Shown in pieces: positions 14,734 through 21,835 of a stretch of DNA of 25,984 nucleotides. Location of the stretch: NCBI GenBank assembly GCA_044360285.1, contig JBIKKP010000023.1, forward strand, positions 1 through 25,984, read 5' to 3'. The stretch comes from UBA2645 sp044360285 (GTDB lineage: Bacteria > Pseudomonadota > Alphaproteobacteria > Rickettsiales > UBA1997). Both the position numbers and the translations under genes were made by a program. Within the stretch, counting starts at the first letter, position 1; each line of letters starts with the position of its first letter. Below the pieces are notes generated by a model. It saw only the letters and a program-made list of their open reading frames with translations, was not told the DNA's origin and made no database searches.

Positions 14734-15804
14734 ATGAACGACCGCAAAAAAGCCCTGGAGGCAGCATTATCGCAAATCGACAAACAATTCGGCAAAGGCT
14801 CGGCAATGAAATTTGGCCAAAAGCCAGTTGTCGATATTGAAGTAATTCCAACCGGCTCACTGTCGCTTGACATCGCTCTTGGCGTTGGCGGCTATCCGCG
14901 TGGACGTATCGTTGAAATTTACGGTCCAGAAAGCTCAGGCAAAACTACGCTAACTTTGCACGCAATTGCTGAAGCACAAAAAGCAGGGCTAGCCTGTGCT
15001 TTTGTTGACGCTGAGCATGCTTTTGATCCAGCTTATGCCAAAAATTTAGGTATTAATTTGGAAGAGCTAATCATCTCGCAACCAGACAATGGTGAAGCAG
15101 CGCTTGAAATTGCTGACACACTGGTTCGCTCTGGCGCGGTTGATTTAATTGTCATCGACTCAGTTGCGGCACTTGTTCCGCAAGTTGAGCTTGAAGGTGG
15201 CATGGGCGACAATCAAATGGGCTTACAAGCGCGTTTGATGAGCAAAGCTTTACGCAAATTGACCTCAACTGTTTCCAAAACCAACTCGACTGTAATTTTC
15301 ATCAACCAAATCCGCATGAAAATCGGCGTAATGTTTGGAAATCCAGAAACAACAACCGGTGGAAATGCGCTGAAATTTTATGCTTCGGTTCGTCTCGACA
15401 TCCGCAAAGGCACGGCAATCAAGGATCAAGAAGAAGTTTTGGGTAACGAAACCAAAGTCAAAGTTGTAAAAAATAAAGTCGCTCCGCCTTTCAAAATTGC
15501 TGAGTTCGAAATTATTTACGGCGAAGGAATTTCACGCACCGGAGAAATAATTGATCTTGCAACTAAACACGAAGTCCTTGAAAAATCGGGCTCTTGGTAT
15601 GCCTACAAAGGCGCCAAAATTGGCCAAGGTAAAGAAAGCACCAAGAATTACCTAAGAGAAAACCCAAAAGTCGCTTTAGAAATTGAAAATGCCGTGCTTG
15701 AAAAGCTAGGCGTTGCGAAAGCAGCAAAAGCAGCGAAAAACAAAGGTGAAGAAAAAGCTGAAGCTCCTGCGGTTGAAAAGAAACGCAAAGCTAACGCTGA
15801 ATAA
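14734..15804 (+). CDS. recA: Recombinase RecA
   Basis: RecA forms the filament on single-stranded DNA for strand exchange and triggers LexA self-cleavage. The 356 residues show Walker A GPESSGKTT at 64-72, the Walker B region VDLIVIDSVAALVP, loop L1 GGMGDNQMGLQARLMSKALR, and loop L2 INQIRMKIGVMFGNPETTTG with GGNALKFYAS following. The C-terminus carries an Ala/Lys/Glu-rich acidic-basic tail from about residue 328, longer than the core needs but common. A good Shine-Dalgarno precedes it and a strong terminator follows four bases after the stop. It lies 31 bp behind the CCDC90-like gene. Confidence 0.99.
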   Translation: MNDRKKALEAALSQIDKQFGKGSAMKFGQKPVVDIEVIPTGSLSLDIALGVGGYPRGRIVEIYGPESSGKTTLTLHAIAEAQKAGLACAFVDAEHAFDPAYAKNLGINLEELIISQPDNGEAALEIADTLVRSGAVDLIVIDSVAALVPQVELEGGMGDNQMGLQARLMSKALRKLTSTVSKTNSTVIFINQIRMKIGVMFGNPETTTGGNALKFYASVRLDIRKGTAIKDQEEVLGNETKVKVVKNKVAPPFKIAEFEIIYGEGISRTGEIIDLATKHEVLEKSGSWYAYKGAKIGQGKESTKNYLRENPKVALEIENAVLEKLGVAKAAKAAKNKGEEKAEAPAVEKKRKANAE

Positions 15805-15807
15805 TTT

Positions 15808-15846
15808 ATAGCATGAGTCCAAGCAATTGGGCTCATGCTATTTTTT
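15808..15846 (+). terminator. Rho-independent terminator after recA
   Basis: The 12-bp stem tagcatgagtcc/gggctcatgcta (one G-T pair) with an 8-base loop is followed by six T. It begins just after the recA stop and closes the sucC-to-recA unit. Confidence 0.9.
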
Positions 15847-15868
15847 GTCTCTCGATAGACAAAAACAC

Positions 15869-15885
15869 GCACCCGTAGCTCAACT
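15869..15885 (+). repeat. Duplicate of the tRNA-Arg 5' end
   Basis: The 17 bases gcacccgtagctcaact are identical to the first 17 bases of the tRNA-Arg gene at 16027. The match starts exactly at the mature tRNA 5' end and then breaks down; no anticodon or T arm follows. It is a fragment, not a tRNA gene. Confidence 0.8.
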
Positions 15886-15895
15886 TGGGCTATGA

Positions 15896-15997
15896 GTGCT
15901 TGCGCAAAGCACAACAAAATGCATCGCATTTTGAACGAATAGCGGGTAGCGGCTATGCCGATACCCCGGCGTGAGTCGTCTTCGAGCTTCGCTCGAA
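15896..15997. other. Run of four hairpins between recA and tRNA-Arg
   Basis: The spacer holds four successive inverted repeats: gtgctt/aagcac (15896-15912), caaaatgc/gcattttg (15915-15933), gggtagcggc/gccgataccc (15944-15966) and ttcgagc/gctcgaa (15981-15997). Together with the tRNA-end duplicate just before, this looks like an inserted structured element or a small structured RNA. No coding frame is supported. A TTGAAC (15931) with TATGCC 17 bp on could be a weak promoter for the tRNA. Confidence 0.5.
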
Positions 15998-16011
15998 AAG
16001 CGACGAAGCGT
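15997..16011. repeat. Left arm of 15-bp inverted repeat around tRNA-Arg
   Basis: aaagcgacgaagcgt at 15997-16011 is the exact reverse complement of acgcttcgtcgcttt at 16123-16137. The two arms bracket the tRNA gene and would place it on a 111-base loop. Confidence 0.65.
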
Positions 16012-16026
16012 TTCAAGTCTAAATAT

Positions 16027-16103
16027 GCACCCGTAGCTCAACTGGATAGAGTATCTGACTACGGATCAGAAGGTTAGAGGTTCGAATCCTCTCGGGTGCA
16101 CCA
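16027..16103 (+). tRNA. tRNA-Arg(ACG), CCA encoded
   Basis: The 77-base gene has a 7-bp acceptor stem gcacccg/cgggtgc, the D-arm region tagctcaactggatagagta, and an anticodon stem tctga/tcaga with loop ctacgga. This gives anticodon ACG at 16061-16063, which reads CGN codons after A34 deamination. A T arm with gaggttcgaatcctc, discriminator A16100 and encoded CCA (16101-16103) follow. It is flanked by a 15-bp inverted repeat, and its first 17 bases are duplicated 158 bp upstream. Confidence 0.97.
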
Positions 16104-16122
16104 CTTCTTCTAAAAATCATCT

Positions 16123-16137
16123 ACGCTTCGTCGCTTT
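16123..16137. repeat. Right arm of 15-bp inverted repeat around tRNA-Arg
   Basis: acgcttcgtcgcttt pairs with 15997-16011 across the tRNA gene. The 20 bases between the CCA end and this arm contain no clear terminator T-run. Confidence 0.65.
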
Positions 16138-16216
16138 AGTTCACAACGCACAAAAACAGGCTTGAATAACAAACTTCTAAAAATAGTTTGCGCGCCCCTC
16201 TACCGTCACAAAACTT

Positions 16217-16245
16217 ATCTTGAGGCTCAAGCCTCTAGGTTCTTG
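16217..16245. repeat. Possible worn fragment of the GTCATCC-type element
   Basis: cttgaggctcaagcctctagg resembles the first hairpin and following arm of the element at 22920 (cttgaggctgaaggcctcgagg). It can form gaggct/agcctc. It sits in the rpsP leader. The match is short and the call is tentative. Confidence 0.3.
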
Positions 16246-16281
16246 CTTGGATTATTTTTCCGGCAAAAAAAAATTAAAAAC

Positions 16282-16665
16282 ATGATCAAAATTCGCCTTT
16301 CACGCGGTGGAAGAAAGAAAGTTCCTTTCTATCGCATTCTAGCAACAAACTCTACTTCGCCTAGAGACTCTAAGTTCCTTGAAAAACTTGGAACTTACAA
16401 TCCACTTCTTGGCGAAACTGACGAAAAACGCGTCACCATCGACAAAGAGCGCACTGAATACTGGCTTTCAGTTGGTGCACAGCCAACCGAAAAAGTTGCA
16501 AAATTCTTGATCGCTCTTGGCGTAAAAGGTGCAGAAAAACACAAGCCTGACTTCAAGCCAAAAGACAAAGGTTCTAACTTGAAGAAAAAAGCAGCTGATA
16601 AGCTAGCTAAAGAAAAAGCTGCAGCTGCGGAAGCGGCGACTGCTCCAGCGGAAGCTGCTGCGTAA
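16282..16665 (+). CDS. rpsP: 30S ribosomal protein bS16
   Basis: This is a small-subunit assembly protein of 127 residues. I start it at MIKIRLSRGGRKKVPFYRI, the conserved N-terminus. The frame is open 40 codons further upstream to 16162, but those residues have no family match. RDSKFLEKLGTYNPL and RTEYWLSVGAQPTEKVAKFL are typical. The last 40 or so residues form a Lys- then Ala-rich tail (KEKAAAAEAATAPAEAAA), common in alphaproteobacteria. It is not next to rimM, trmD and rplS as in many genomes: a terminator closes it and rdgB follows. No good ribosome-binding site is visible in the A-rich leader. Confidence 0.97.
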   Translation: MIKIRLSRGGRKKVPFYRILATNSTSPRDSKFLEKLGTYNPLLGETDEKRVTIDKERTEYWLSVGAQPTEKVAKFLIALGVKGAEKHKPDFKPKDKGSNLKKKAADKLAKEKAAAAEAATAPAEAAA

Positions 16666-16686
16666 GCATTCACAAAGAATAGCCCT

Positions 16687-16726
16687 AAATCGCCGGTTCC
16701 AGTTTTGGAGCCGGCGATTTTTTTTG
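16687..16726 (+). terminator. Rho-independent terminator after rpsP
   Basis: The 12-bp stem atcgccggttcc/ggagccggcgat (one G-T pair), with loop agtttt, is followed by eight T. The rdgB start codon follows only eight bases later, so rdgB would need read-through or a promoter inside this region. Confidence 0.9.
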
Positions 16727-16733
16727 ACCAAAA

Positions 16734-17342
16734 ATGAAAAAACCAACAGAGATACTCATCGCAACTGGCAACGAAGGAAAATTTCGCGAAATCTCGGCGT
16801 TGCTTGCAGCAATTGACGTCAAGGCCATTTCATCTTTTCAATTTCAACTTGAAGAGCCGGAAGAAACTGGCAGAACCTTTGAGGAAAATGCAATCATCAA
16901 AGCAGAATTTTACGGCAAAAAAACCGGTTTAGTTTCGCTAGCAGACGATTCGGGATTATGCGTTGAGGCCATGAACGGCGCACCTGGAATTTATTCGGCA
17001 CGTTTTGCTCTAGATGAAAATGGCAACAAAAATTTTTCCCAAGCTTTTGAAAAAATTGCCGCAAAAACCACGCAAAACAAACGCGCGCACTTCATTTGCA
17101 ACTTGACACTTTTTGATCCAAAAAACGATTTTCATATTTCTTTCGAAGGCCGCTGCGACGGAGAACTAACCTTTCCACCCCGCGGAAATAAAGGCTTTGG
17201 CTATGATCCAATTTTTATCAAAGACGGCTTAACACAAACTTTTGGTGAAATTGACGCAAATAAAAAAGATTCAATTTCACATCGCGCAAAAGCTTTCGAA
17301 AAATTATGCAGCTGGCTTGTAAATCAGCAGCAAAAAGCCTAG
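16734..17342 (+). CDS. rdgB: XTP/dITP diphosphatase (RdgB/HAM1 family)
   Basis: The enzyme hydrolyses non-canonical purine triphosphates such as dITP and XTP to monophosphates, keeping them out of DNA and RNA. The 202 residues have the family start LIATGNEGKFREI (TGNEGK at 11-16), GRTFEENAIIKAEFY, the catalytic-acid segment ADDSGLCVEAMNGAPGIYSA and GFGYDPIF, then SHRAKAFEKL near the end. The start lies immediately after the rpsP terminator T-run with no clear Shine-Dalgarno. dnaJ follows 36 bp downstream in the same direction. Confidence 0.97.
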   Translation: MKKPTEILIATGNEGKFREISALLAAIDVKAISSFQFQLEEPEETGRTFEENAIIKAEFYGKKTGLVSLADDSGLCVEAMNGAPGIYSARFALDENGNKNFSQAFEKIAAKTTQNKRAHFICNLTLFDPKNDFHISFEGRCDGELTFPPRGNKGFGYDPIFIKDGLTQTFGEIDANKKDSISHRAKAFEKLCSWLVNQQQKA

Positions 17343-17378
17343 ATCTCGCCTTTCCCAAAAAAGTTTCAAAATTAAACC

Positions 17379-18521
17379 ATGTCCAAACGCGACTATTACG
17401 AAATTCTTGGCGTTGCCAAAAACGCTTCTGCTGACGAGATCAAAAAATCTTACCGCAAGTTGGCGATGCAATATCACCCAGACCGCAACCCCGGAAATAA
17501 AGAGGCGGAGGCGAAATTCAAAGAGGCCACCGAGGCTTACGAAGTTCTCAAAGACGATCAAAAAAAATCTGCTTACGACCAATTTGGTCACAATGCTTTC
17601 AACCAAGGTGGCGGGCATGGCGGAGGTAACGGCGGACATGGTTTTGAAGGCTTCGACTTCAACGATATTTTCAGCAATTTTGCCGATATTTTTGGCGATA
17701 TGGGCGGAAGGCAACAGAACCGCAAGAAAAGCGCGGCACAACGCGGCGGCGATATTCGCTATAATTTAGAAATCTCGCTTGAGGAAGCTTTTGGCGGAGT
17801 TAACGAAAAAATTAGTTTTAAAATTCCAACAACTTGCGAGCCGTGCCACGGACTTGGAACTGCAAGCGGCGAAAAACCAACAACTTGTTCAACTTGTAAC
17901 GGCAGTGGCAAAATCCGCGCACAGCAAGGTTTTTTCATTGTTGAACGTACTTGCACAAGTTGCGCTGGCACTGGCCAAATCATCAAAAATCCGTGCAAAG
18001 TCTGTAAGGGCGAAGGCCGCGTTGTTAAGGAACGCACGCTGTCAGTTAAAATTCCTGCTGGTGTTGAAGATGGAAATCGTATTCGACTTTCTGGCGAAGG
18101 CGAAGCGGGAACACGCGGCGGCCAAGCAGGCGACCTCTATGTCTACATCTCAATTCGTAAACACCAATTTTTTAGCAGACGCGGTGAAAATATAAATTTT
18201 GAAATTCCTCTGCGCTTTACAACCGCAGCACTTGGCGGCTCTATCGAAATTCCAACAATTGATGGCACTAAAGCTAAATTACAAATTCCCGAAGGTTCAC
18301 AAAATGGTGATTCGCTGCGTTTGAAGGGAAAGGGCATGAGCGTTCTCAACTCAGGCGGCAGAAGGGGCGACATGTATGTCACGCTCAATATCGAAACACC
18401 AAGCAAGCTGTCAAAGGAAGAGCGTGAGTTGCTGCAAAAACTCGATAAATTGATGGTAGAAAAATCAAGCAATCCAAAATCTGACAGCTTTTTCAAAAAA
18501 ATGGGCGGGATTTTTTCGTAG
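17379..18521 (+). CDS. dnaJ: Chaperone protein DnaJ
   Basis: DnaJ is the type I J-protein co-chaperone that delivers substrates to DnaK and stimulates its ATPase. The 380 residues show a J domain with HPD at 33-35, a Gly/Phe-rich linker (about 73-112), and a zinc domain with four CxxCxGxG repeats at 153-160, 170-177, 192-199 and 206-213. The substrate-binding C-terminal domains (KIPAGVEDGNRIRLSGEGEAG, YVTLNIETP) follow. All eight zinc cysteines are present. dnaK is not in the window. A short palindrome (18540-18566) follows, but there is no T-run terminator. Confidence 0.98.
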   Translation: MSKRDYYEILGVAKNASADEIKKSYRKLAMQYHPDRNPGNKEAEAKFKEATEAYEVLKDDQKKSAYDQFGHNAFNQGGGHGGGNGGHGFEGFDFNDIFSNFADIFGDMGGRQQNRKKSAAQRGGDIRYNLEISLEEAFGGVNEKISFKIPTTCEPCHGLGTASGEKPTTCSTCNGSGKIRAQQGFFIVERTCTSCAGTGQIIKNPCKVCKGEGRVVKERTLSVKIPAGVEDGNRIRLSGEGEAGTRGGQAGDLYVYISIRKHQFFSRRGENINFEIPLRFTTAALGGSIEIPTIDGTKAKLQIPEGSQNGDSLRLKGKGMSVLNSGGRRGDMYVTLNIETPSKLSKEERELLQKLDKLMVEKSSNPKSDSFFKKMGGIFS

Positions 18522-18539
18522 TAAAATTACCCAAAACCT

Positions 18540-18566
18540 CGTCATCCTTTGGCTTCAAGGATGACG
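18540..18566. repeat. GTCATCC-type element, stem-only copy
   Basis: cgtcatcctt and aaggatgacg form a perfect 10-bp stem around a seven-base loop. The arms match the outer stem of the longer elements at 684, 19924 and 22920, but the internal arms are missing. It lies 18 bp after dnaJ and just before the broken symporter gene. Confidence 0.75.
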
Positions 18567-19738
18567 GATAAAATTATCATGAAAAAAATCCCCTCTTACT
18601 TACAGGTTCTAGTTGCCATCATAATTGCCATAATTTTTGGCAGTCTAAATCCGTCACTAGCAATTGAGATGAAGCCGCTTGGCGACTTGTTCATCAAGCT
18701 GGTGAAGATGTATATTGCGCCAATAATTTTTAGCACAATTTGCCTTGGAATTATCAATAGCTCTAGCCTAGGTCGCGTTGGCAAAATTGGCTTCAAAGCA
18801 CTAATTTATTTCGAAATTCTCACTAATTGGCGTGGCACTTGCCATCTTCATAAAGCCTGGAAGCGGCATACATATTGATCCCGCCAACCTTGAGAGTGAA
18901 AAAATTTCTGAATTTATTCGCCCGCAAAGCAGCTTCGCTGACCTTGTTCTAAACATCGTTCCAAACACAATTTTTGAGGCCTTCACCAAAGGCGACATTC
19001 TTTCGATCTTGCTGATTTCAATTATTTTTGGCTGCGCGCTAGCAACTCTCAAAGACAGCGTGCCAACAGCAATTAAGCTGGTGGAAGAGCTTTCCTTCGT
19101 CATGTTCAAAATCCTTGCCTTCTTGATGAAATTTGCGCCGCTTGGCGCGTTTGGCGTAATGTCTTACACAATTGGAAAATATGGCCTGCACAGCTTGCTG
19201 CCTCTCGCCAAACTCATGGCCTGCTTTTATACGACTTGTTTTTTATTCGTGATTTTTGTCTTGGGATTAATCCTCAAACTTTGCGGCTCGAACATTTTTG
19301 CGCTGATCAAACACATCAAAGAAGAAATTTTTCTTACCATTGGCACCTCATCTTCCGAGGCTGCCTTGCCTGGCTTGATGAAGAAAATGGAAAATTTCGG
19401 CTGCCCGAAATCAGTCACTGGCTTAGTCATTCCAAGCGGCTATTCTTTCAACCTAGATGGCACATGCATTTACTTCACCATGGCAGTAATTTTCTTGGCG
19501 CAAGCCTTCAACATCAACCTGTCGACGCGTGAAATTATCAGCATAATTCTATACTTCTTCTTACTTCAAAAGGTGCTGCGGGTGTGACTGGCAGCGGCTC
19601 TGTCACCCTGGCGTCAACTTTGTCGATGGTAAATTCCATTCCAACTTTGGGCCTGGCTTTGATTTTAGGAATTGATCGATTTATGTCGGAAGCAAGAGCG
19701 GTGACGAACCTGATTGGGAATGCTACTGCGGCGGTGGC

Positions 19739-19769
19739 GATTTCGCGGTTGGAAAAAACCAAAAACCAA
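19739..19769 (+). repeat. Direct repeat of symporter 3' end, copy 1
   Basis: gatttcgcggttgga followed by aaaacc-like bases recurs at 19883 with a few differences, exactly 144 bp away. In the symporter frame both encode ISRLEKTK. Copy 1 has lost the stop, so the frame runs into the palindrome to a TAA at 19797-19799. Confidence 0.7.
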
Positions 19770-19780
19770 TGGCTTTGTGT

Positions 19781-19879
19781 GCTCGGGCGGGGTTTGTAAC
19801 CCTGATCCGAAACGTTCATACAAAAACCAGATTAGAAATTGCATGAACTTCCAGGCGGCATTGCAAATGCCTCCTGAGC
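19781..19879. repeat. Palindromic element, G+C-rich family, copy B
   Basis: This 99-bp relative of the element at 550-655 has left end gctcgggcgg (identical) and right end cctcctgagc (decayed). The hairpins ggggtt/aaccc near 19787-19802 and ggcatt/aatgcc near 19856-19870, and the central pair gttcat/atgaac, are kept. The G+C-rich arms have several changes, so this copy looks older than copy A. Confidence 0.75.
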
Positions 19880-19882
19880 AAA

Positions 19883-19915
19883 GATTTCGCGGTTGGAGAA
19901 AACTAAATAGCCAAT
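19883..19915 (+). repeat. Direct repeat of symporter 3' end, copy 2
   Basis: This second copy of 19739-19769 starts three bases after the right end of the palindromic element, the same offset as at pyrB. It encodes ISRLEKTK followed by TAG, apparently the ancestral symporter terminus. Confidence 0.7.
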
Positions 19916-19923
19916 AACGACCT

Positions 19924-20018
19924 CGTCATCCTTGAATTGCACAAGCAATTCGAGGATCTCAGGAGTTTATCCTCAGATGAACAAAAGAGATCTTCAGCGC
20001 TGCGCGCTAAGGATGACG
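19924..20018. repeat. GTCATCC-type palindromic element, copy 2
   Basis: The outer arms are cgtcatcctt at 19924-19933 and aaggatgacg at 20009-20018. Inside are a hairpin gaattgc/gcaattc, a central stem gaggatctc/gagatcttc and a hairpin agcgc/gcgct. The element ends 17 bp past the recQ stop codon at a convergent junction, as copy 1 does for carB. Confidence 0.8.
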
Positions 20019-20035
20019 AATTTCTTGAAGCATGA

Positions 20036-21835
20036 CTAACTGCCAATCACTTCCAAAAAAACCTTCCCGTATTTTTTAATTTTCGCTTCACCAACGCCGC
20101 TGATTTTTCCCATCTCCAACAAATTCTGTGGACGCAGCTTCACCATTTCGAGTAAAGTTTTATCGTGAAAAATAATGTAAGGCGGCAGGTTTTGCGCTTT
20201 GGCGATTTCAAGTCTTTTGGCTTTAAGCAAAGCGAATAAATCTTTTTCCTTATCATCGCCAAGACCTAGAACCACCTTGCTATTCACCTCTTTCTTCTCT
20301 TTGGATTTCGCCACATATTTACGCAACTGCAGCGCAGCTTTTTCTTGTAAAAATTTCATTCCATCCGACGTCATTTGAATTCCACCGTGACCTTCAACAT
20401 CAACTTTTAGAAAACTTCTTGCAACCAACTGGCGAAAAATGCTTTGCCACTGCACCTTAGAAAATTCTTTGCCAACACCAAAAACGCTGAGCTGATCGTG
20501 ACGAAAATTTTTGATTCTCGCGTCATCAACACCAACCAAAACATCGATTAAATAACCAACACCAAAACGCTGGCCAGTTCGATAAACGCAAGATAAAGCT
20601 TTCTGCGCTGCAACCTTGCCATCAAAGGTTTCGGGGCTGTTTAAACAATTATCGCAATTGCCGCAAGGTTCGCAAAAATCGTCAAAATATTTTAGCAAAA
20701 TTTGCCGGCGGCAAGTTGAAGCTTCGCAAAGCCCAAGCAGCGAATTTAATTTTTGACTCTCAATTCTTTTTTGATTTTGGGGTGCATCCGATTCTTCAAT
20801 AAAATTTCTCTGCATCGCAATATCCGACATACCATAACACATCCACGCATTGGACGGAAGCCCGTCGCGCCCTGCTCTGCCGGTTTCTTGGTAATAGGCT
20901 TCGATGTTTTTTGGCATATTTAAATGCGCAACAAATCGCACGTTCGACTTATCAATTCCCATGCCAAAAGCGATAGTGGCAACCATAATTACCGACTCAT
21001 TTAGTAAAAATTTTTCCTGATTTTTTTTGCGAATTTCAGCACTTAATCCTGCATGATATGGATAAACTTTATATCCTTCTGCGCGCAGAAAATCTGCGGT
21101 TTCATCAACATTTTTGCGCGACAGACAATAAACAATTCCGCTGTCATTTTGATGATTTTCTTTGATGAATTTCAGCAGCTGTTTTTTGGAATTTTGGCGC
21201 TCGCAAATTGTGTAGCTGATATTGGGGCGATTAAATCCAGTGACAAAAATTTTGGCATTTTGCAGCGCAAGTTTTTCAACAATATCTTTTTGCGTTGCCG
21301 CATCTGCAGTCGCTGTTAGCGCGACCCTTGGAACATTTGGGAAAATTTTTTCAAGCACTGACAAGCCAGTATAAAACGGACGAAAATCATGTCCCCATTG
21401 CGACACGCAATGCGCTTCATCAATTGCAAAAAGTGAAATTTTTACGCTGGCTAAAAGGTCAAAAAAATCTTCCATCAACAAGCGCTCGGGCGCTACGTAA
21501 ATCAGATCAATTTTATTTTCTTTGATGAGATTTTTGACACGAAAAACTTCTTGCGACGTCATACCAGAATTGATTGCCTCAGCATTCACCCCAACTTCTT
21601 TTAACGCCGAAACTTGATCTTGCATCAAGGCGATGAGCGGCGAAATCACTACAGCCACACCATCCAAACACAAAGCGGGAATTTGATAACAAAGAGATTT
21701 TCCAGCACCCGTTGGCATCAACACAAAGCAGCTTTTGCCAGAAATTATGTGGTTGATTATCTCTTCTTGCGGCTGGCGGAAACTGTCGTAACCGAAAACA
21801 TTTTTGAGGATTTTTTTTGGTGTGTTTGTGGTCAT
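20036..21835 (-). CDS. recQ: ATP-dependent DNA helicase RecQ
   Basis: RecQ is a 3'-5' helicase in recombination and fork repair. The 599 residues have the family start FGYDSFRQPQEEII, Walker A PTGAGKS at 41-47, the DEAH box at 139-142 within AIDEAHCVSQWGHDFRP, motif IV/V elements GFNRPNISY and VATIAFGMGIDKSNVRF, and motif VI YYQETGRAGRDG. The zinc-binding cysteine cluster CRRQILLKYFDDFCEPCGNC, a winged-helix domain and a C-terminal HRDC domain (PPYIIFHDKTLLEM) follow. All RecQ domains are present. Its ATG overlaps the rlmN stop by 4 bp, so it is the last gene of a metE-rlmN-recQ unit. Confidence 0.97.
   Translation of the reverse strand: MTTNTPKKILKNVFGYDSFRQPQEEIINHIISGKSCFVLMPTGAGKSLCYQIPALCLDGVAVVISPLIALMQDQVSALKEVGVNAEAINSGMTSQEVFRVKNLIKENKIDLIYVAPERLLMEDFFDLLASVKISLFAIDEAHCVSQWGHDFRPFYTGLSVLEKIFPNVPRVALTATADAATQKDIVEKLALQNAKIFVTGFNRPNISYTICERQNSKKQLLKFIKENHQNDSGIVYCLSRKNVDETADFLRAEGYKVYPYHAGLSAEIRKKNQEKFLLNESVIMVATIAFGMGIDKSNVRFVAHLNMPKNIEAYYQETGRAGRDGLPSNAWMCYGMSDIAMQRNFIEESDAPQNQKRIESQKLNSLLGLCEASTCRRQILLKYFDDFCEPCGNCDNCLNSPETFDGKVAAQKALSCVYRTGQRFGVGYLIDVLVGVDDARIKNFRHDQLSVFGVGKEFSKVQWQSIFRQLVARSFLKVDVEGHGGIQMTSDGMKFLQEKAALQLRKYVAKSKEKKEVNSKVVLGLGDDKEKDLFALLKAKRLEIAKAQNLPPYIIFHDKTLLEMVKLRPQNLLEMGKISGVGEAKIKKYGKVFLEVIGS

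Larger units (their letters stand above)
18579..19910 (+). pseudogene. Broken dicarboxylate/amino-acid:cation symporter (DAACS family)
   Basis: The remnant codes for a GltP/DctA-type secondary transporter. The N-terminus (MKKIPSYLQVLVAI), FIKLVKMYIAPIIFSTI, FIKPGSGIHIDP, FLTIGTSSSEAALPGLMKKM, PSGYSFNLDGTCIYFTM and LGIDRFMSEARAVTNLIGN are all recognisable, but they fall in three pieces. After FEILT near 18825 the frame shifts and about four or five residues are missing, so bases were deleted. Near 19563 a single base seems lost: the TSKGAAGVTGSG motif is interrupted in the CTTCTTA stretch. At the 3' end a palindromic element lies inside a duplication of ISRLEKTK. The second copy still carries the TAG (19908-19910), which was probably the original stop. 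It is very unlikely to work as a transporter. Confidence 0.9.

Noticed and set aside
15869..15945. Second tRNA-Arg gene
   Set aside because: Only the acceptor 5' strand and part of the D arm match; there is no anticodon arm, T arm or 3' acceptor strand.
15648..16016. Minus-strand frame of 122 codons over the recA end and spacer
   Set aside because: It runs through the recA terminator and hairpin cluster and has no domain or start context.
16162..16281. Forty-codon upstream extension of rpsP
   Set aside because: The residues match nothing in bS16, whose conserved start is MIKIRLSRGG; the frame is open by chance.
17759..18037. Minus-strand frame opposite dnaJ
   Set aside because: It is a mirror of the DnaJ zinc-domain repeats; no independent support.
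19236..19532. Additional plus-strand frame of 98 codons in the symporter region
   Set aside because: It is an out-of-frame shadow; the symporter motifs lie in the overlapping frame.
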